From NCBI GenBank assembly GCA_902621305.1, contig CACNLM010000007.1, positions 1 through 64,000 of the forward strand: a stretch of DNA of 64,000 nucleotides, written 5' to 3'. This DNA is from an uncultured Alphaproteobacteria bacterium. GTDB taxonomy: Bacteria > Pseudomonadota > Alphaproteobacteria > HIMB59 > GCA-002718135. Within the stretch, counting starts at the first letter, position 1, and each line of letters starts with the position of its first letter. The position numbers were made by a program, and so were the translations under genes. The notes under the pieces are model-generated. The model saw only the letters and a list, made by a program, of their open reading frames with translations, ran no database searches and was not told the DNA's origin. Below, in pieces: positions 19,107 to 28,722 of the stretch.

Positions 19107-21056
19107 ATGCACAACATAAAGTTGTGGTCTCCAAATAATAAAAGAACAAACCTTCACAAGTTTATTAATCAACTAGATAATAGTTTAAACATAAAAAATT
19201 ACAATGACTTGCATAACTGGAGCATAAAACATAAAAATGAGTTTTGGAACAATGTATGGGATTTCACAAATTTTGTTGGGAAAAAGAAAGGTAAAATTTT
19301 TAAATCAGCACCAGAATTTACTAAAAATAAATTCTTTGATGAATGTAGCATTAATTATGCTGAAAATTGTTTAACAAGAAAAGATGCTGATGATTCGATA
19401 ATATTTCATTCCGAAAAAAAAATAAAAAGAAAATACTCTTGGAGAGAGCTTAGAAGTGCAGTCTTTAAATTTGCAAGTTACTTAAAAAATAACAACATTC
19501 AAAAAAATGATAGGATTGCTGCAATACTTCCTAATATACCTGAAACTGTAATTTCATTTTTATCTACAGCTCAATTAGGTGCTATTTGGTCATCATGTTC
19601 ATCAGATTTTGGTAAAAAAGCAATTATAGATAGATTTAAACAAATTGAACCAAAAGTATTATTATTTTCAGATTATTATTTTTATAACAATAAAAAAGTA
19701 GATACGACAAAAATAGTAAAAGATGTAGTATATAATATCCCAAGTATAGAAAAAATTATTTTAATACCATATGAATTTAATGAAACAGATTATCAACTAG
19801 ATTTTGAATACGATAATTTGTACAACATATTAAAACAAGAAATTGAGTACATTAAATTTGAAAAGTTTAATTTTAATCACCCTCTGTATATTCTTTATTC
19901 TAGCGGAACCACTGGAATACCAAAATGTATTGTTCACAGTTCTGGTGGAGCGCTAATACAGCACAAAAAAGAACATGTACTTCATTGTGATATTAATGAA
20001 AAGGATAGAGTTTTTTACTTTACTACTTGTGGATGGATGATGTGGAATTGGTTAGTTTCTGCTTTAGCATCAAAAGCAACAATAATTTTATATGATGGGT
20101 CACCTTTTATCCCCAATAATAAACATCTTTTTGAAATAGCAGAAGAAGAAGGCATTAATTTTTTTGGCACTGGTGCAAAATTTTTAGATACTTTAAAAAA
20201 TAATAACATCAAAATTAAGGAAAGTTTTAAATTAAATAGTTTAAATACATTAGCTTCAACAGGATCTCCTTTAGTCAATGAATCATTTGAATACGTTTAT
20301 GAAAACATAAAATCAAATATCCATCTTGAGTCTATAAGCGGTGGCACTGATTTAGTTTCGTGTTTTGTCACCGGTAATCCATTAATGGATGTCTATAGCG
20401 GTGAAATTCAGTGTAAAGCTCTTGGAATGGATGTTGATGTATTTGATGAAAAAGGAAATTCGATTGAAAATCAAAAGGGAGAACTAGTGTGTAAGTCATC
20501 TTTCCCATCAATGCCATTATATTTTTGGAACGATCATGATAATAAAAAATATTTTAATTCTTATTTTAGTAAATATAAAAACATTTGGTATCATGGAGAT
20601 TATATTAAAAAAACTATAAATGGTGGTTATGTTATTTATGGCCGATCAGATGCAACTCTAAATTCTGGAGGAGTAAGAATAGGAACTTCAGAAATTTATA
20701 GAGTAATTGAAAATATTACAGAAGTTCAGGAATCTGTTGCTGTCGAATATAAATTAAAAAATGATACACAAATCATATTATTTGTTGTCTTGAATAAAAA
20801 TTTTGAATTTAATGAAAATTTAAGGTCTAAAATAATAGATGAAATAAAAATTAATCTTTCTCACAAGCATATTCCCTCACAAATATATGCTATAAGTGAA
20901 ATACCAAGAACTAGAAGTGGTAAAATAGTTGAAATTTTAATTAAAAAATTAATTAATGGTGAAAGTATTGAAAATGAAGAATCATTGGCAAATCCAGAAT
21001 GTTTAAAAGAATTCGAATTAGTATATAAAAAATTAAAGAATAATTATGCCAAATAG
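19107..21056 (+). CDS. Acetoacetyl-CoA synthetase
   Basis: 649-residue AMP-forming ligase activating acetoacetate. The ATP-binding P-loop is YSSGTTGIPKCIVHSSGG, the A5-like motif is SGGTDLVSCF, and the A8 motif is GRSDATLNSGGVRIGTSEIY. The catalytic lysine is in PRTRSGKIVEI. The N-terminal LWSPNNKRTNLHKFI and the length match acetoacetate-CoA ligases rather than acetyl-CoA synthetase. It lets the cell recover acetyl-CoA from acetoacetate with a thiolase. The end overlaps the quinone reductase start by 11 bp. Confidence 0.92.
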   Translation: MHNIKLWSPNNKRTNLHKFINQLDNSLNIKNYNDLHNWSIKHKNEFWNNVWDFTNFVGKKKGKIFKSAPEFTKNKFFDECSINYAENCLTRKDADDSIIFHSEKKIKRKYSWRELRSAVFKFASYLKNNNIQKNDRIAAILPNIPETVISFLSTAQLGAIWSSCSSDFGKKAIIDRFKQIEPKVLLFSDYYFYNNKKVDTTKIVKDVVYNIPSIEKIILIPYEFNETDYQLDFEYDNLYNILKQEIEYIKFEKFNFNHPLYILYSSGTTGIPKCIVHSSGGALIQHKKEHVLHCDINEKDRVFYFTTCGWMMWNWLVSALASKATIILYDGSPFIPNNKHLFEIAEEEGINFFGTGAKFLDTLKNNNIKIKESFKLNSLNTLASTGSPLVNESFEYVYENIKSNIHLESISGGTDLVSCFVTGNPLMDVYSGEIQCKALGMDVDVFDEKGNSIENQKGELVCKSSFPSMPLYFWNDHDNKKYFNSYFSKYKNIWYHGDYIKKTINGGYVIYGRSDATLNSGGVRIGTSEIYRVIENITEVQESVAVEYKLKNDTQIILFVVLNKNFEFNENLRSKIIDEIKINLSHKHIPSQIYAISEIPRTRSGKIVEILIKKLINGESIENEESLANPECLKEFELVYKKLKNNYAK

Positions 21057-22032
21057 AGTTGTAGTCAGTAAACTAGGTGGTCCAGAAGTTTTAAAATATG
21101 AAAACTATGACTTACCTAAAAATGTTGAAGAAAATATGGTCAGAATTAACCAAACTTCAATTGGTATTAATTACATAGATACGTATCATAGAACAGGAAT
21201 ATACCCATTACCTGTAGAAATCCCTTTTTGTTTAGGAGTAGAAGCAGCAGGAGATGTTATAGAAATTGGAGATAATGTATCGAACTTAAAAGTTGGTGAT
21301 AGAGTAGCTTACTCCTTTAGCCCTCCAATTGGTGCTTATTGCGAAGTTAGAGATTTTGATGCTCAAAGAGTTGTAAAATTACCAGAATATATTTCAAATG
21401 ATGAAGCTGCTTCAATATTATTACAGGGAATGACCGTCGAATACCTTTTTGAAAGATTGTATAAATTACAACAAGATGAAGTTTTTTTATTTCATGCAGC
21501 AGCAGGAGGTGTTGGACTAATTGCTAGTCAATGGGCAAAATCCATAGGAGCTAAAATGATAGGTACTGTTAGCACTGATGAAAAAGTGTCATTAGCAAAA
21601 AAAAATGGATGTGAATTCACTATTAATTATAAACAAGAGGATGTTCATAGTAATGTTTTAAAATTAACAAACAATGAAGGAGTGAATGTTGTTTATGATG
21701 GAGTGGGCAAAGATACATTTGATATATCTTTAAAATGCTTAAAATTTAGAGGACTAATGGTATCTTTTGGACAATCTTCCGGAATGGTAAATGATGTAAA
21801 TCTTCATAGTACATTTAATCCTAAAAGTTTATATTATACTAGACCAACATTAATGCATTACATTCGTAATTCAGAAGAGCTGGCAGAATGTAGCAACAAA
21901 TTGTTTTCAAAAATTAAAAATAAAGAAATTAAACCTAATATATTCAAAAAATTTAAGTTATCTGAAGCTAGTGAGGCTCATGAGTTAATTCAATCAAGGA
22001 GTTCGGTAGGGTCAATAATTCTATGCCCCTAA
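21046..22032 (+). CDS. qor: NADPH:quinone reductase (zeta-crystallin-like, MDR family)
   Basis: 328-residue zinc-free medium-chain dehydrogenase. The substrate-domain motif GVEAAGDVIEIGDNV and the nucleotide-binding LFHAAAGGVGLIASQWAK are those of quinone oxidoreductases. NINYIDTYHRTGIYP in the N-terminus is the family hallmark. It transfers hydride from NADPH to quinones or enals. It overlaps the ligase gene by 11 bp, so the two are co-transcribed. tRNA-Glu lies just downstream on the opposite strand. Confidence 0.9.
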   Translation: MPNRVVVSKLGGPEVLKYENYDLPKNVEENMVRINQTSIGINYIDTYHRTGIYPLPVEIPFCLGVEAAGDVIEIGDNVSNLKVGDRVAYSFSPPIGAYCEVRDFDAQRVVKLPEYISNDEAASILLQGMTVEYLFERLYKLQQDEVFLFHAAAGGVGLIASQWAKSIGAKMIGTVSTDEKVSLAKKNGCEFTINYKQEDVHSNVLKLTNNEGVNVVYDGVGKDTFDISLKCLKFRGLMVSFGQSSGMVNDVNLHSTFNPKSLYYTRPTLMHYIRNSEELAECSNKLFSKIKNKEIKPNIFKKFKLSEASEAHELIQSRSSVGSIILCP

Positions 22033-22037
22033 ATTAG

Positions 22038-22112
22038 TGGCATCCCCTAGGAGAGTCGAACTCCTCTTTTCAGGATGAAAACCTGATGTCCTAACCGATA
22101 GACGAAGGGGAC
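22038..22112 (-). tRNA. tRNA-Glu (anticodon TTC)
   Basis: Minus-strand cloverleaf. The acceptor GTCCCCT pairs with AGGGGAT. The anticodon stem TCAGG/CCTGA encloses loop TTTTCAT, giving TTC. The T-loop GTTCGACTC is present, and CCA is encoded at 22040-22038. It follows recJ on the same strand by 44 bp. Confidence 0.95.
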
Positions 22113-22156
22113 ACGTTGTTGGTATATAGTAGATATTTTGATTTTTTTCAAATTAT

Positions 22157-23902
22157 TTAATTGATTACTTTCACGTCATGGATCAGTATTTGGGGCATCT
22201 TACTACTTGAGAAGTTATCTTTTTTAATAGAACACAAAATATGAAATTTAAATTTATTAAACTTCAAAAGATAATCACCAATAAGGGTATTTATACTGTT
22301 GAATGATATACCTTTTAAATTTTCACCTAAATCATTTTTAAAAAAAATTAAAATATGTTTATTTTTTATATTTTTAACCTGATCAATTACTATATCTTTG
22401 ATTAAAAATTGAGGTTCTTCATTACCTTTACCGTGAGGTTCTAATAATTCTAAATTATCTAAAAAAACTTTGTTTATTTGATTTACAGAAATTTCACTGT
22501 CATAAAATATTTTTTTTTCAAAAAAATTATCATGATATGAATCAAATTTTTTAACTAAAAATTTATCTATTTTGCCTAATTTTTTTTTATCAATTTTTAA
22601 GCCTACGGCCATTTTATGACCACCACCATCTTCTATTAAATCATTAGCCTTAAGTTCAAGAACAATACTACCAATATCAATTTGATCTATAGATCTGCCT
22701 GAGCCAGATCCAATATTATTAATAAAAGAAAATACAAATGTAGGCTTATTATAAATAGCTACTAGTTTACTAGCAACGATACCTAAAACACCTTGGTGCC
22801 AATTCTCTTTATAAACAATAATAAATTTTTTATTTTCTTCATCTTTTATTTGCTCAATTGCTTCATTGAATATATTTTGTTCAATTAATTTTCTTTTTTC
22901 ATTAATTAAAAATAGTTTTCTAGATATAGTTTCTATTTCAGAATCATCATTTGATATCAGAAGTTTAGAGGATAAAGAAGAGTCATCAATTCTACTCGCA
23001 GCATTAATTTGTGGCCCTAAGACAAAACCAATATCTTTAGCTAAAGGTTCATGGTTTATATTAGAGTTATCTAATATTTTTGTTATCGATTTATTTTTTC
23101 GACTTCTAATGAGCTCCAAACCTTTACTAACAATTGATCTATTATAATTGTTAATATTAACAATATCACAAATTGTTCCAACAGCTACTAAGTCTAAATA
23201 TGACATCAAATTTGGTTCTTTTATATTTGTAAATAATTTTAATTCTCTAATTTGTTTTCTCAATCCCATTAAAAAAAGAAAAGTTACTGCTACTGCTGCA
23301 AAGTCTTTATAATCATTATTTTCATCAAATCTATTTGGATTAATTAACGAATGAACTTTTGGAAGTTTTAATTCACTTAAATGATGATCTATAACTATAA
23401 CTTCAATATTATTGTAATTAGGTAAATCAATTGAGTTAAACGCTGATGTACCACAATCAAGTGTAAACAAGAGTTTAATATTTTCATCAAGCATTTCATT
23501 CATTAGTCTAATATTTGGACCATAACCCTCTGATAATCTATTAGGTATTTTACAAACAAGATTATTGGTAAAATTATTTAAAAATTTATATAAAATTGAA
23601 GCAGAAGTAGATCCATCAACATCATAATCAGCAATTATTCCAATCTTTTCATTATTTTTTAAAGCCTCAATACATCTCTCAATTCCTTTTTTCATATCTT
23701 TAAGTTCAAAAGGATCAGGAAGATTATTTAAAAGATTAGGTTTTATATAATTATCATAGTTTTCTTCGAAGACACCTCTTGAAATTAGAAGTTTTGAAAA
23801 AATTTTAGATATTGATTTATTTTGTGAAAGAGCTTCAATATGCTTAAAGTCTATTTGCTTTTCTTCCCAAAATTTATCGGATAATGATTTTTCAGTATTC
23901 AC
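22157..23902 (-). CDS. recJ: Single-stranded-DNA-specific exonuclease RecJ
   Basis: 581-residue 5'-3' ssDNA exonuclease used in recombination and mismatch repair. DHH phosphoesterase motifs are visible: IADYDVDGSTSASILYKFL (motif I, about 100-118), FTLDCGTSA (II), VIDHHLSELKLP (III) and the DHHA1 segment GSGSGRS...GGGHKMAVG. Length is usual. It lies 5 bp downstream of hom, so recJ is probably the last protein gene of the argC-hom operon. Confidence 0.95.
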   Translation of the reverse strand: MNTEKSLSDKFWEEKQIDFKHIEALSQNKSISKIFSKLLISRGVFEENYDNYIKPNLLNNLPDPFELKDMKKGIERCIEALKNNEKIGIIADYDVDGSTSASILYKFLNNFTNNLVCKIPNRLSEGYGPNIRLMNEMLDENIKLLFTLDCGTSAFNSIDLPNYNNIEVIVIDHHLSELKLPKVHSLINPNRFDENNDYKDFAAVAVTFLFLMGLRKQIRELKLFTNIKEPNLMSYLDLVAVGTICDIVNINNYNRSIVSKGLELIRSRKNKSITKILDNSNINHEPLAKDIGFVLGPQINAASRIDDSSLSSKLLISNDDSEIETISRKLFLINEKRKLIEQNIFNEAIEQIKDEENKKFIIVYKENWHQGVLGIVASKLVAIYNKPTFVFSFINNIGSGSGRSIDQIDIGSIVLELKANDLIEDGGGHKMAVGLKIDKKKLGKIDKFLVKKFDSYHDNFFEKKIFYDSEISVNQINKVFLDNLELLEPHGKGNEEPQFLIKDIVIDQVKNIKNKHILIFFKNDLGENLKGISFNSINTLIGDYLLKFNKFKFHILCSIKKDNFSSSKMPQILIHDVKVIN

Positions 23903-23907
23903 ACTAA

Positions 23908-25206
23908 TTAATTATCATGAATTGCAAGAACAGTAATTTTTTCTTTTACAAATTCTAAACCTTCAATTTTATTAATTACATTACTTAATTTTTCTTTCTG
24001 AATATTATGAGTGGTTATTATAATAGGTATAGGTTTATCTGCTTCAGAACTCTCTGGAAGTTGAAGTATTTTTTTAACAGATATATCAAAATCACTAAAA
24101 TAATTAGTAATTGATGAGAGAACACCAGGTTTGTCTTCTGTCATTATTCTTAGGTAATAGCTATTAATTATATTTTCTGCTGAATATTTTTCAAAGGTTT
24201 TTAACTTATCAATTTTAAAACCTAAATTATCAAATTTTTCATTCTGAGATATATCATATAAATCAGACAAGACAGAGCTGGCAGTTGGTTTCCCACCTGC
24301 TCCTTCACCCTCTAAAAATAAATTTTCTAGATGTATAGTTTCAATATTAATCGCATTAAGCGCATTATCAACATTTGCTAAGGGATTATCCATTGAAACT
24401 AATTTTGGTGAAGTAAAGTTTAAAATCTTTCCTTCAATTATGCTAGCTTCAGATATTAATTTTATCTTATACCCTAATTTTTCAGCAAAATTAATATCTT
24501 CAATTTTAATATTTGAAATTCCTTCAATATAATTATTATTAAAGTTTAAATTTGATTTAAAACATAGAGTTGATAATATTGTTAGCTTGTGCGCTGCATC
24601 ATATCCGCCAATATCTAATTTTGATTCCTGATCAGAAGTAAATCCTTTATCTTTAGCAACTTTAAGAACTGCATCAAAGGACAAATTATCTTGTTGCATT
24701 TTTGTTAAAATGTAATTTGTAGTTCCATTTAAAATCCCAGAAATTTTATTAATTCTATCTAAACTAATAGAATTTTTTATTGTTTTTATTACTGGTATAC
24801 CGCCTGCAACAGCAGCTTCATATGATAAAGCTAGTGAATGTGTATTAGCTAATTTAAATAATTCTTTTCCATGATTAGCTATTAAAGCTTTATTACCTGT
24901 TACAACATGTTTTTTATTTTTTAATGCTGTTTCAATAATTTCATAGCTAATTCCTTTTTCTTCACCAATTAATTCAACAATTACGTTACAATTATCATCT
25001 TTAGACATTTCTCTTGGGTCATCATACCAAGTATAGTTTGATATATTAAAATTTCTTTTCTTATTTTTTGTTCTTGCAGATATTCCAACTATGTTCAGTT
25101 CTATATCTGTTTTATCAAAGAAATAATTTTTATTTTCTTCAATTGTTTCAACTAGTGCTGATCCAACATTTCCCAATCCCGCTATACCAATATTAAGTTT
25201 ACTCAT
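23908..25206 (-). CDS. hom: Homoserine dehydrogenase
   Basis: 432 residues. It reduces aspartate semialdehyde to homoserine for threonine and methionine synthesis. The NAD-binding fold is GIAGLGNVGSALVETIEEN at the N-terminus, the catalytic region is KIKISGILNGTTNYIL-like (ISGILNGTTNYIL), and a C-terminal ACT domain starts around YYLRIMTEDKPGVLSSIT (about 350), the usual site of threonine feedback inhibition. It lies 8 bp after a tiny lipoprotein gene and 5 bp before recJ. Confidence 0.95.
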   Translation of the reverse strand: MSKLNIGIAGLGNVGSALVETIEENKNYFFDKTDIELNIVGISARTKNKKRNFNISNYTWYDDPREMSKDDNCNVIVELIGEEKGISYEIIETALKNKKHVVTGNKALIANHGKELFKLANTHSLALSYEAAVAGGIPVIKTIKNSISLDRINKISGILNGTTNYILTKMQQDNLSFDAVLKVAKDKGFTSDQESKLDIGGYDAAHKLTILSTLCFKSNLNFNNNYIEGISNIKIEDINFAEKLGYKIKLISEASIIEGKILNFTSPKLVSMDNPLANVDNALNAINIETIHLENLFLEGEGAGGKPTASSVLSDLYDISQNEKFDNLGFKIDKLKTFEKYSAENIINSYYLRIMTEDKPGVLSSITNYFSDFDISVKKILQLPESSEADKPIPIIITTHNIQKEKLSNVINKIEGLEFVKEKITVLAIHDN

Positions 25207-25214
25207 AACTAAAT

Positions 25215-25400
25215 TTAACTTTTATAATCATTAATACATTTATCTATATCTTTTTTATCAGTATTAGAAATACTACAATAATCTAATAATTCTTCATCAG
25301 TTAATTTGGTGTCTTTAAAATTAGGAACATTATCAATATCAGGATATCCGCATGAAACGATAAAAAAAGAAAGAAGGAAAACTGTAAAATATTTAATCAT
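25215..25400 (-). CDS. Small predicted lipoprotein, 61 aa
   Basis: MIKYFTVFLLSFFIVSCGYP is a short signal peptide ending in a lipobox-like IVSC, so Cys17 would be lipidated. The remaining 44 residues are acidic and hydrophilic, with two further cysteines (YCSI and KCIN). It starts within the argC stop (4-bp ATGA-type overlap) and ends 8 bp before hom, so it is embedded in an amino-acid operon. Family not recognised. Confidence 0.6.
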   Translation of the reverse strand: MIKYFTVFLLSFFIVSCGYPDIDNVPNFKDTKLTDEELLDYCSISNTDKKDIDKCINDYKS

Positions 25401-26425
25401 ACTAAAGATACTGTTTCTTGAATATTTTCTGCTATATTAAAGCATTGTACTGCTTGACCAGCAGCACCTTTGATTAGGTTATCTATTGCGCTAACAATAA
25501 TAATTTTATCCTCACTATGATGATTAAAAATTTTAATTTTACAATAATTAGAATTTTGAACAGAAAAAAAATCAAGGATTTCATCATTATCGATATATTT
25601 TATAAAAGGATTTATTTTTTGTAAGTCTTTGAATAGATTTATGACTTCAGTTTTTTTTATACTATTATTGAGATTGCAATAAATTGTAGAAATCATACCT
25701 CTAAAATTTGGGAGAATGTGAGGATTAAATGAAAACTTTACTTCATTTTCTGAACTATGTTTATTAAGTTCTTGTTTAATTTCTGCAATATGTCTGTGAT
25801 TATTTGTATTATAATTGTAAAAATTATAATCATTTTTTGATTTCATTTTATTGAAATCAAATTTCTTTCCTGCTCCACTATAACCTGATTTAGAATCAAT
25901 AATTATATTTTTGGTATCAATTAATTTATTTTTAATTAAAGGTATTAATGGTAATAAAATAGAAGTTGGATAACATCCAGGTACCGCTATATTTTTTGAA
26001 TTTTCTATTTTATCTCTATTTATTTCAGCGAGACCGTAGATAAAATTGTTTAAATGCTCTTTGCACTCATGTTTATTGCCATAGTTTTCTTTATATACAT
26101 CAAAATTATCTAATCTAAAGTCAGCTGATAAATCTATAATATTAATTTTATTAAAATATTTTTTTACATATTTATTAGATACTGCATGAGGTAAAGCTAA
26201 AAAAACATAATCACTATCATCAGTATTAAAATTATTATTTGGTCTTAAAAGAGGAAGTTGATTATATTCTTGTGTATTATCAATATTATTTAGATAACTG
26301 TCATGAATAGTTTCTGATCCAAGAAAATTTATATCTACGTAAGAATGATTTGATAGGATTTTTACTAACTCCATTCCAACATAGCCTGTTGAGCCTAAAA
26401 CGGCCGCTCTAATTTTATTTTTCAT
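25397..26425 (-). CDS. argC: N-acetyl-gamma-glutamyl-phosphate reductase
   Basis: 342 residues, arginine biosynthesis (NADPH reduction of N-acetylglutamyl phosphate). The N-terminal dinucleotide fold is AAVLGSTGYVGMELVKIL. The active-site cysteine lies in VPGCYPTSILLPLIPL (about Cys148). LPNFRGMISTIY and the KGAAGQAVQCFNIA C-terminus are conserved. It lies 6 bp after rpsI, so arginine and ribosomal genes share a transcript. Confidence 0.95.
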   Translation of the reverse strand: MKNKIRAAVLGSTGYVGMELVKILSNHSYVDINFLGSETIHDSYLNNIDNTQEYNQLPLLRPNNNFNTDDSDYVFLALPHAVSNKYVKKYFNKINIIDLSADFRLDNFDVYKENYGNKHECKEHLNNFIYGLAEINRDKIENSKNIAVPGCYPTSILLPLIPLIKNKLIDTKNIIIDSKSGYSGAGKKFDFNKMKSKNDYNFYNYNTNNHRHIAEIKQELNKHSSENEVKFSFNPHILPNFRGMISTIYCNLNNSIKKTEVINLFKDLQKINPFIKYIDNDEILDFFSVQNSNYCKIKIFNHHSEDKIIIVSAIDNLIKGAAGQAVQCFNIAENIQETVSLV

Positions 26426-26431
26426 GAAAAT

Positions 26432-26860
26432 TTATCTTTTAGAGAATTGGTAACTTCGTCTGGCTTTAGCTAAACCAGCTTTTTTTCTTTCAACAACTCT
26501 TGGATCTCTAGTAAGAAAACCAACTTTTTTGAGAGGTGGTCTATTTGATTGATCGTATAAACTTAATGCTTTGCTAATACCATGTCTTATAGCACCAGCT
26601 TGACCTGAAAGGCCGCCACCTTTTACTGAAGCCATAATCTCATAAGAATTGTCAGCTTTAATGACATCTAAAGGTTGGTTAACTATCATTTGTAGTACAG
26701 GTCTTGAAAAGTATTTATCTAGAGATTTGCCATTAATTTTAATTTCACCACTACCTCTTTTTAACCACACTCTTGCAATAGAATTTTTTCTTTTTCCAGT
26801 AGCGTAAGCTCTTTCTTTATTGTCTAGGATATTTTCATTTTGATTTTCTTGATTTTCCAT
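26432..26860 (-). CDS. rpsI: 30S ribosomal protein S9
   Basis: 142 residues. The core [20 protein letters not shown] and the C-terminal [16 protein letters not shown] are diagnostic; the tail arginine/lysine contacts the P-site tRNA. A short acidic N-terminal extension of about 16 residues ([16 protein letters not shown]) precedes the core, as in several alphaproteobacterial S9 proteins. It follows rplM by 2 bp. Confidence 0.97.
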   Translation of the reverse strand: MENQENQNENILDNKERAYATGKRKNSIARVWLKRGSGEIKINGKSLDKYFSRPVLQMIVNQPLDVIKADNSYEIMASVKGGGLSGQAGAIRHGISKALSLYDQSNRPPLKKVGFLTRDPRVVERKKAGLAKARRSYQFSKR

Positions 26861-26862
26861 AA

Positions 26863-27321
26863 TTAAATTTTATTTTTATTATTCATTGATGCTATATCAA
26901 TTATTTGAGGATTTTGAGCTTCATGTTTATGATTTTCATCTCTGTAAATCTTGCAATTAGATAATTGTTGTCTTCCTAATGGTCCTCTAGGGATCATTCT
27001 TTTTATTGCAAGTTTGATCATTTCATCAGATTTGTTTTTTTCTTTCATTTTATTAGGAGTTGTCTCTTTTATTCCTCCTGGGTATCCAGTGTGTCTGTAA
27101 TATATTTTATTATCAGCTTTTTTGCCTTTTAGATGAATTTTATCAGAATTGATTATAATCAAATTATCACCACAGTCTTGGTTGGGGGTATATTCAGGCT
27201 TATTTTTACCTCTGAGGATATTTGCAGAGATAACAGCAAGTCTTCCTAAAACTGCGTCTTTAGCATCAATTAAGACCCACTTTTTTTTAATATCACTTTT
27301 TTTTAAAGAGAATGTTTTCAT
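26863..27321 (-). CDS. rplM: 50S ribosomal protein L13
   Basis: 152 residues with [19 protein letters not shown] near the N-terminus, the [13 protein letters not shown] motif and [12 protein letters not shown]. It is the first gene of rplM-rpsI-argC. Its start lies about 50 bp beyond the proteorhodopsin terminator hairpin, so it needs its own promoter in that gap. Confidence 0.97.
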   Translation of the reverse strand: MKTFSLKKSDIKKKWVLIDAKDAVLGRLAVISANILRGKNKPEYTPNQDCGDNLIIINSDKIHLKGKKADNKIYYRHTGYPGGIKETTPNKMKEKNKSDEMIKLAIKRMIPRGPLGRQQLSNCKIYRDENHKHEAQNPQIIDIASMNNKNKI

Positions 27322-27367
27322 CGCGAGCTCAAATACATATATTGAAAAATTAAGTCAATAATTTAAT

Positions 27368-27397
27368 AAAAAAAACCCTCTAATTAGAGGGTTTTTT
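27368..27397 (-). terminator. Bidirectional intrinsic terminator after proteorhodopsin
   Basis: Perfect palindrome centred at 27383/27384, with core AACCCTCTAATTAGAGGGTT and A/T tracts on both sides. On the minus strand eight T residues follow the GC core (27375-27368). It ends the proteorhodopsin transcript 21 bp after its stop. Confidence 0.88.
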
Positions 27398-27417
27398 AAA
27401 GATTTATAAGTATTTAA

Positions 27418-28182
27418 TTATGCAGTAGCTGAGTCTTTAGCAGCAGCATTCCAGATAATTAAACCGAATAAGATTTTATTAATAAAATCAGCAAGGTTAT
27501 AGATCCAGTTTAGAGTATCAGCATCAACTGAACCCATCATTAGACCAAATACATATCCAAGAGGATAAATTGCCCAACCAACTAATACAATTAATCTCAT
27601 TGCATTAAATGCGGAAGTTACTGATTCTTTAGTTGTAGCAGCCTGACTTGCTTCACCTCGGAAAATTTCCCAAATGATTACTGCCCAACCGATCATACCA
27701 ATGATGAAACCAAGTAATACCGAAATATGACCTGCTTCTCCGAGGTATCCACCAACTATCATAACAAGTGTACCAATAAGCAATCTGTAAAAAGCGCCAC
27801 TTGATACAGCTGCTCCGGCAGCTACTAGAATTAAAAAGAATTCAACCATTTGAAGTGGAACAGTTAAAATCCAATCAATATATCTATATACAGTTGGAGA
27901 TTCGCCTGTAGCAACCCAAAAGTCTCTCATATACATGTAATGTACAGCGGCTATAAAAGTAATTAGCCCTGCAACAACCATTGAGGTTCTCCATTTTGAA
28001 GAAACTCTCATACCTTCATAAAAGAAGAAAATAGTAGATGCCCACATTCCGATTGAAACAATCCAAAAAGTAATACCTACGAAATCACCTTCACCTAAGA
28101 AAGTATCGGCAGCAAATGCTGGAACAGCAATAAATGCTATTGTTGCAGCAATGATACCTAATAGACTAGTCTTATTTAACAT
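27418..28182 (-). CDS. Proteorhodopsin, light-driven proton pump (blue-tuned)
   Basis: 254-residue seven-helix retinal protein with a cleavable signal peptide (about 1-25, ending AFAAD). Helix C reads YRYIDWILTVPLQMVEF. Asp103 (acceptor, Asp97 in green proteorhodopsin) and Glu114 (donor, Glu108) are both present, so it should pump H+. The tuning residue equivalent to Leu105 is Gln111, the blue-absorbing state. His81 (His75 equivalent) and the retinal Lys236 in NLADFINKILFG are intact. AAGGAG lies 5 nt before the ATG. It is monocistronic, with a 156-bp upstream gap and a strong terminator. No carotenoid genes (blh, crt) are adjacent. Confidence 0.97.
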   Translation of the reverse strand: MLNKTSLLGIIAATIAFIAVPAFAADTFLGEGDFVGITFWIVSIGMWASTIFFFYEGMRVSSKWRTSMVVAGLITFIAAVHYMYMRDFWVATGESPTVYRYIDWILTVPLQMVEFFLILVAAGAAVSSGAFYRLLIGTLVMIVGGYLGEAGHISVLLGFIIGMIGWAVIIWEIFRGEASQAATTKESVTSAFNAMRLIVLVGWAIYPLGYVFGLMMGSVDADTLNWIYNLADFINKILFGLIIWNAAAKDSATA

Positions 28183-28338
28183 AAAAACTCCTTATAGTTT
28201 GTTTCCTTACTAATAAGATGAGGTTCATATATTTTAATTGACGCATAAATAAAACATTAAAAATAACTTTTTTTTTGGTATTTTTTGTATAATTTTTTTA
28301 TTTAAATAACTGAAATATATGTATTTTTTTTTATTTAT

Positions 28339-28722
28339 TTATTTTTTATCGTTCTTATTCAACAATAATCTCATTTTATTAAGAATCTGTACAGCTTTTT
28401 TTGTTATATCAGCTTCTCTCAAGTTTGCATTATTTATACCATCATAAATGGCAATTTTATTATTTGTAGAAATAATTTTTTGAGCCAATTTAATTGAATA
28501 ATTTTGTTTATCACCTTCGTAAAGAATATTTTTAAGTTTTTTTAATGTTTTAATATTTTCATTATTAAAATATCTCGTACCACCTTTACTTTTGGTTGAA
28601 AGACCTTCAATTCTAAATTTATTTGTTTTAGGATCTATAGAATCCCAATATCTTATCTTGTATTCTTCAATTCCAAGCATTTCTGATACTTCAGAAATAT
28701 TAAGGTATTTTTTTTTAATCAT
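28339..28722 (-). CDS. MerR-family transcriptional regulator
   Basis: 127 residues. The N-terminal winged helix is YLNISEVSEMLGIEEYKIRYWD, followed by the wing GGTRYFNNENIKTLKKLKNIL. The C-terminus is a short helical region with no metal-binding cysteines. In alphaproteobacteria this gene type regularly follows ihfA, as here (8-bp overlap). The regulated genes are unknown. Confidence 0.88.
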   Translation of the reverse strand: MIKKKYLNISEVSEMLGIEEYKIRYWDSIDPKTNKFRIEGLSTKSKGGTRYFNNENIKTLKKLKNILYEGDKQNYSIKLAQKIISTNNKIAIYDGINNANLREADITKKAVQILNKMRLLLNKNDKK

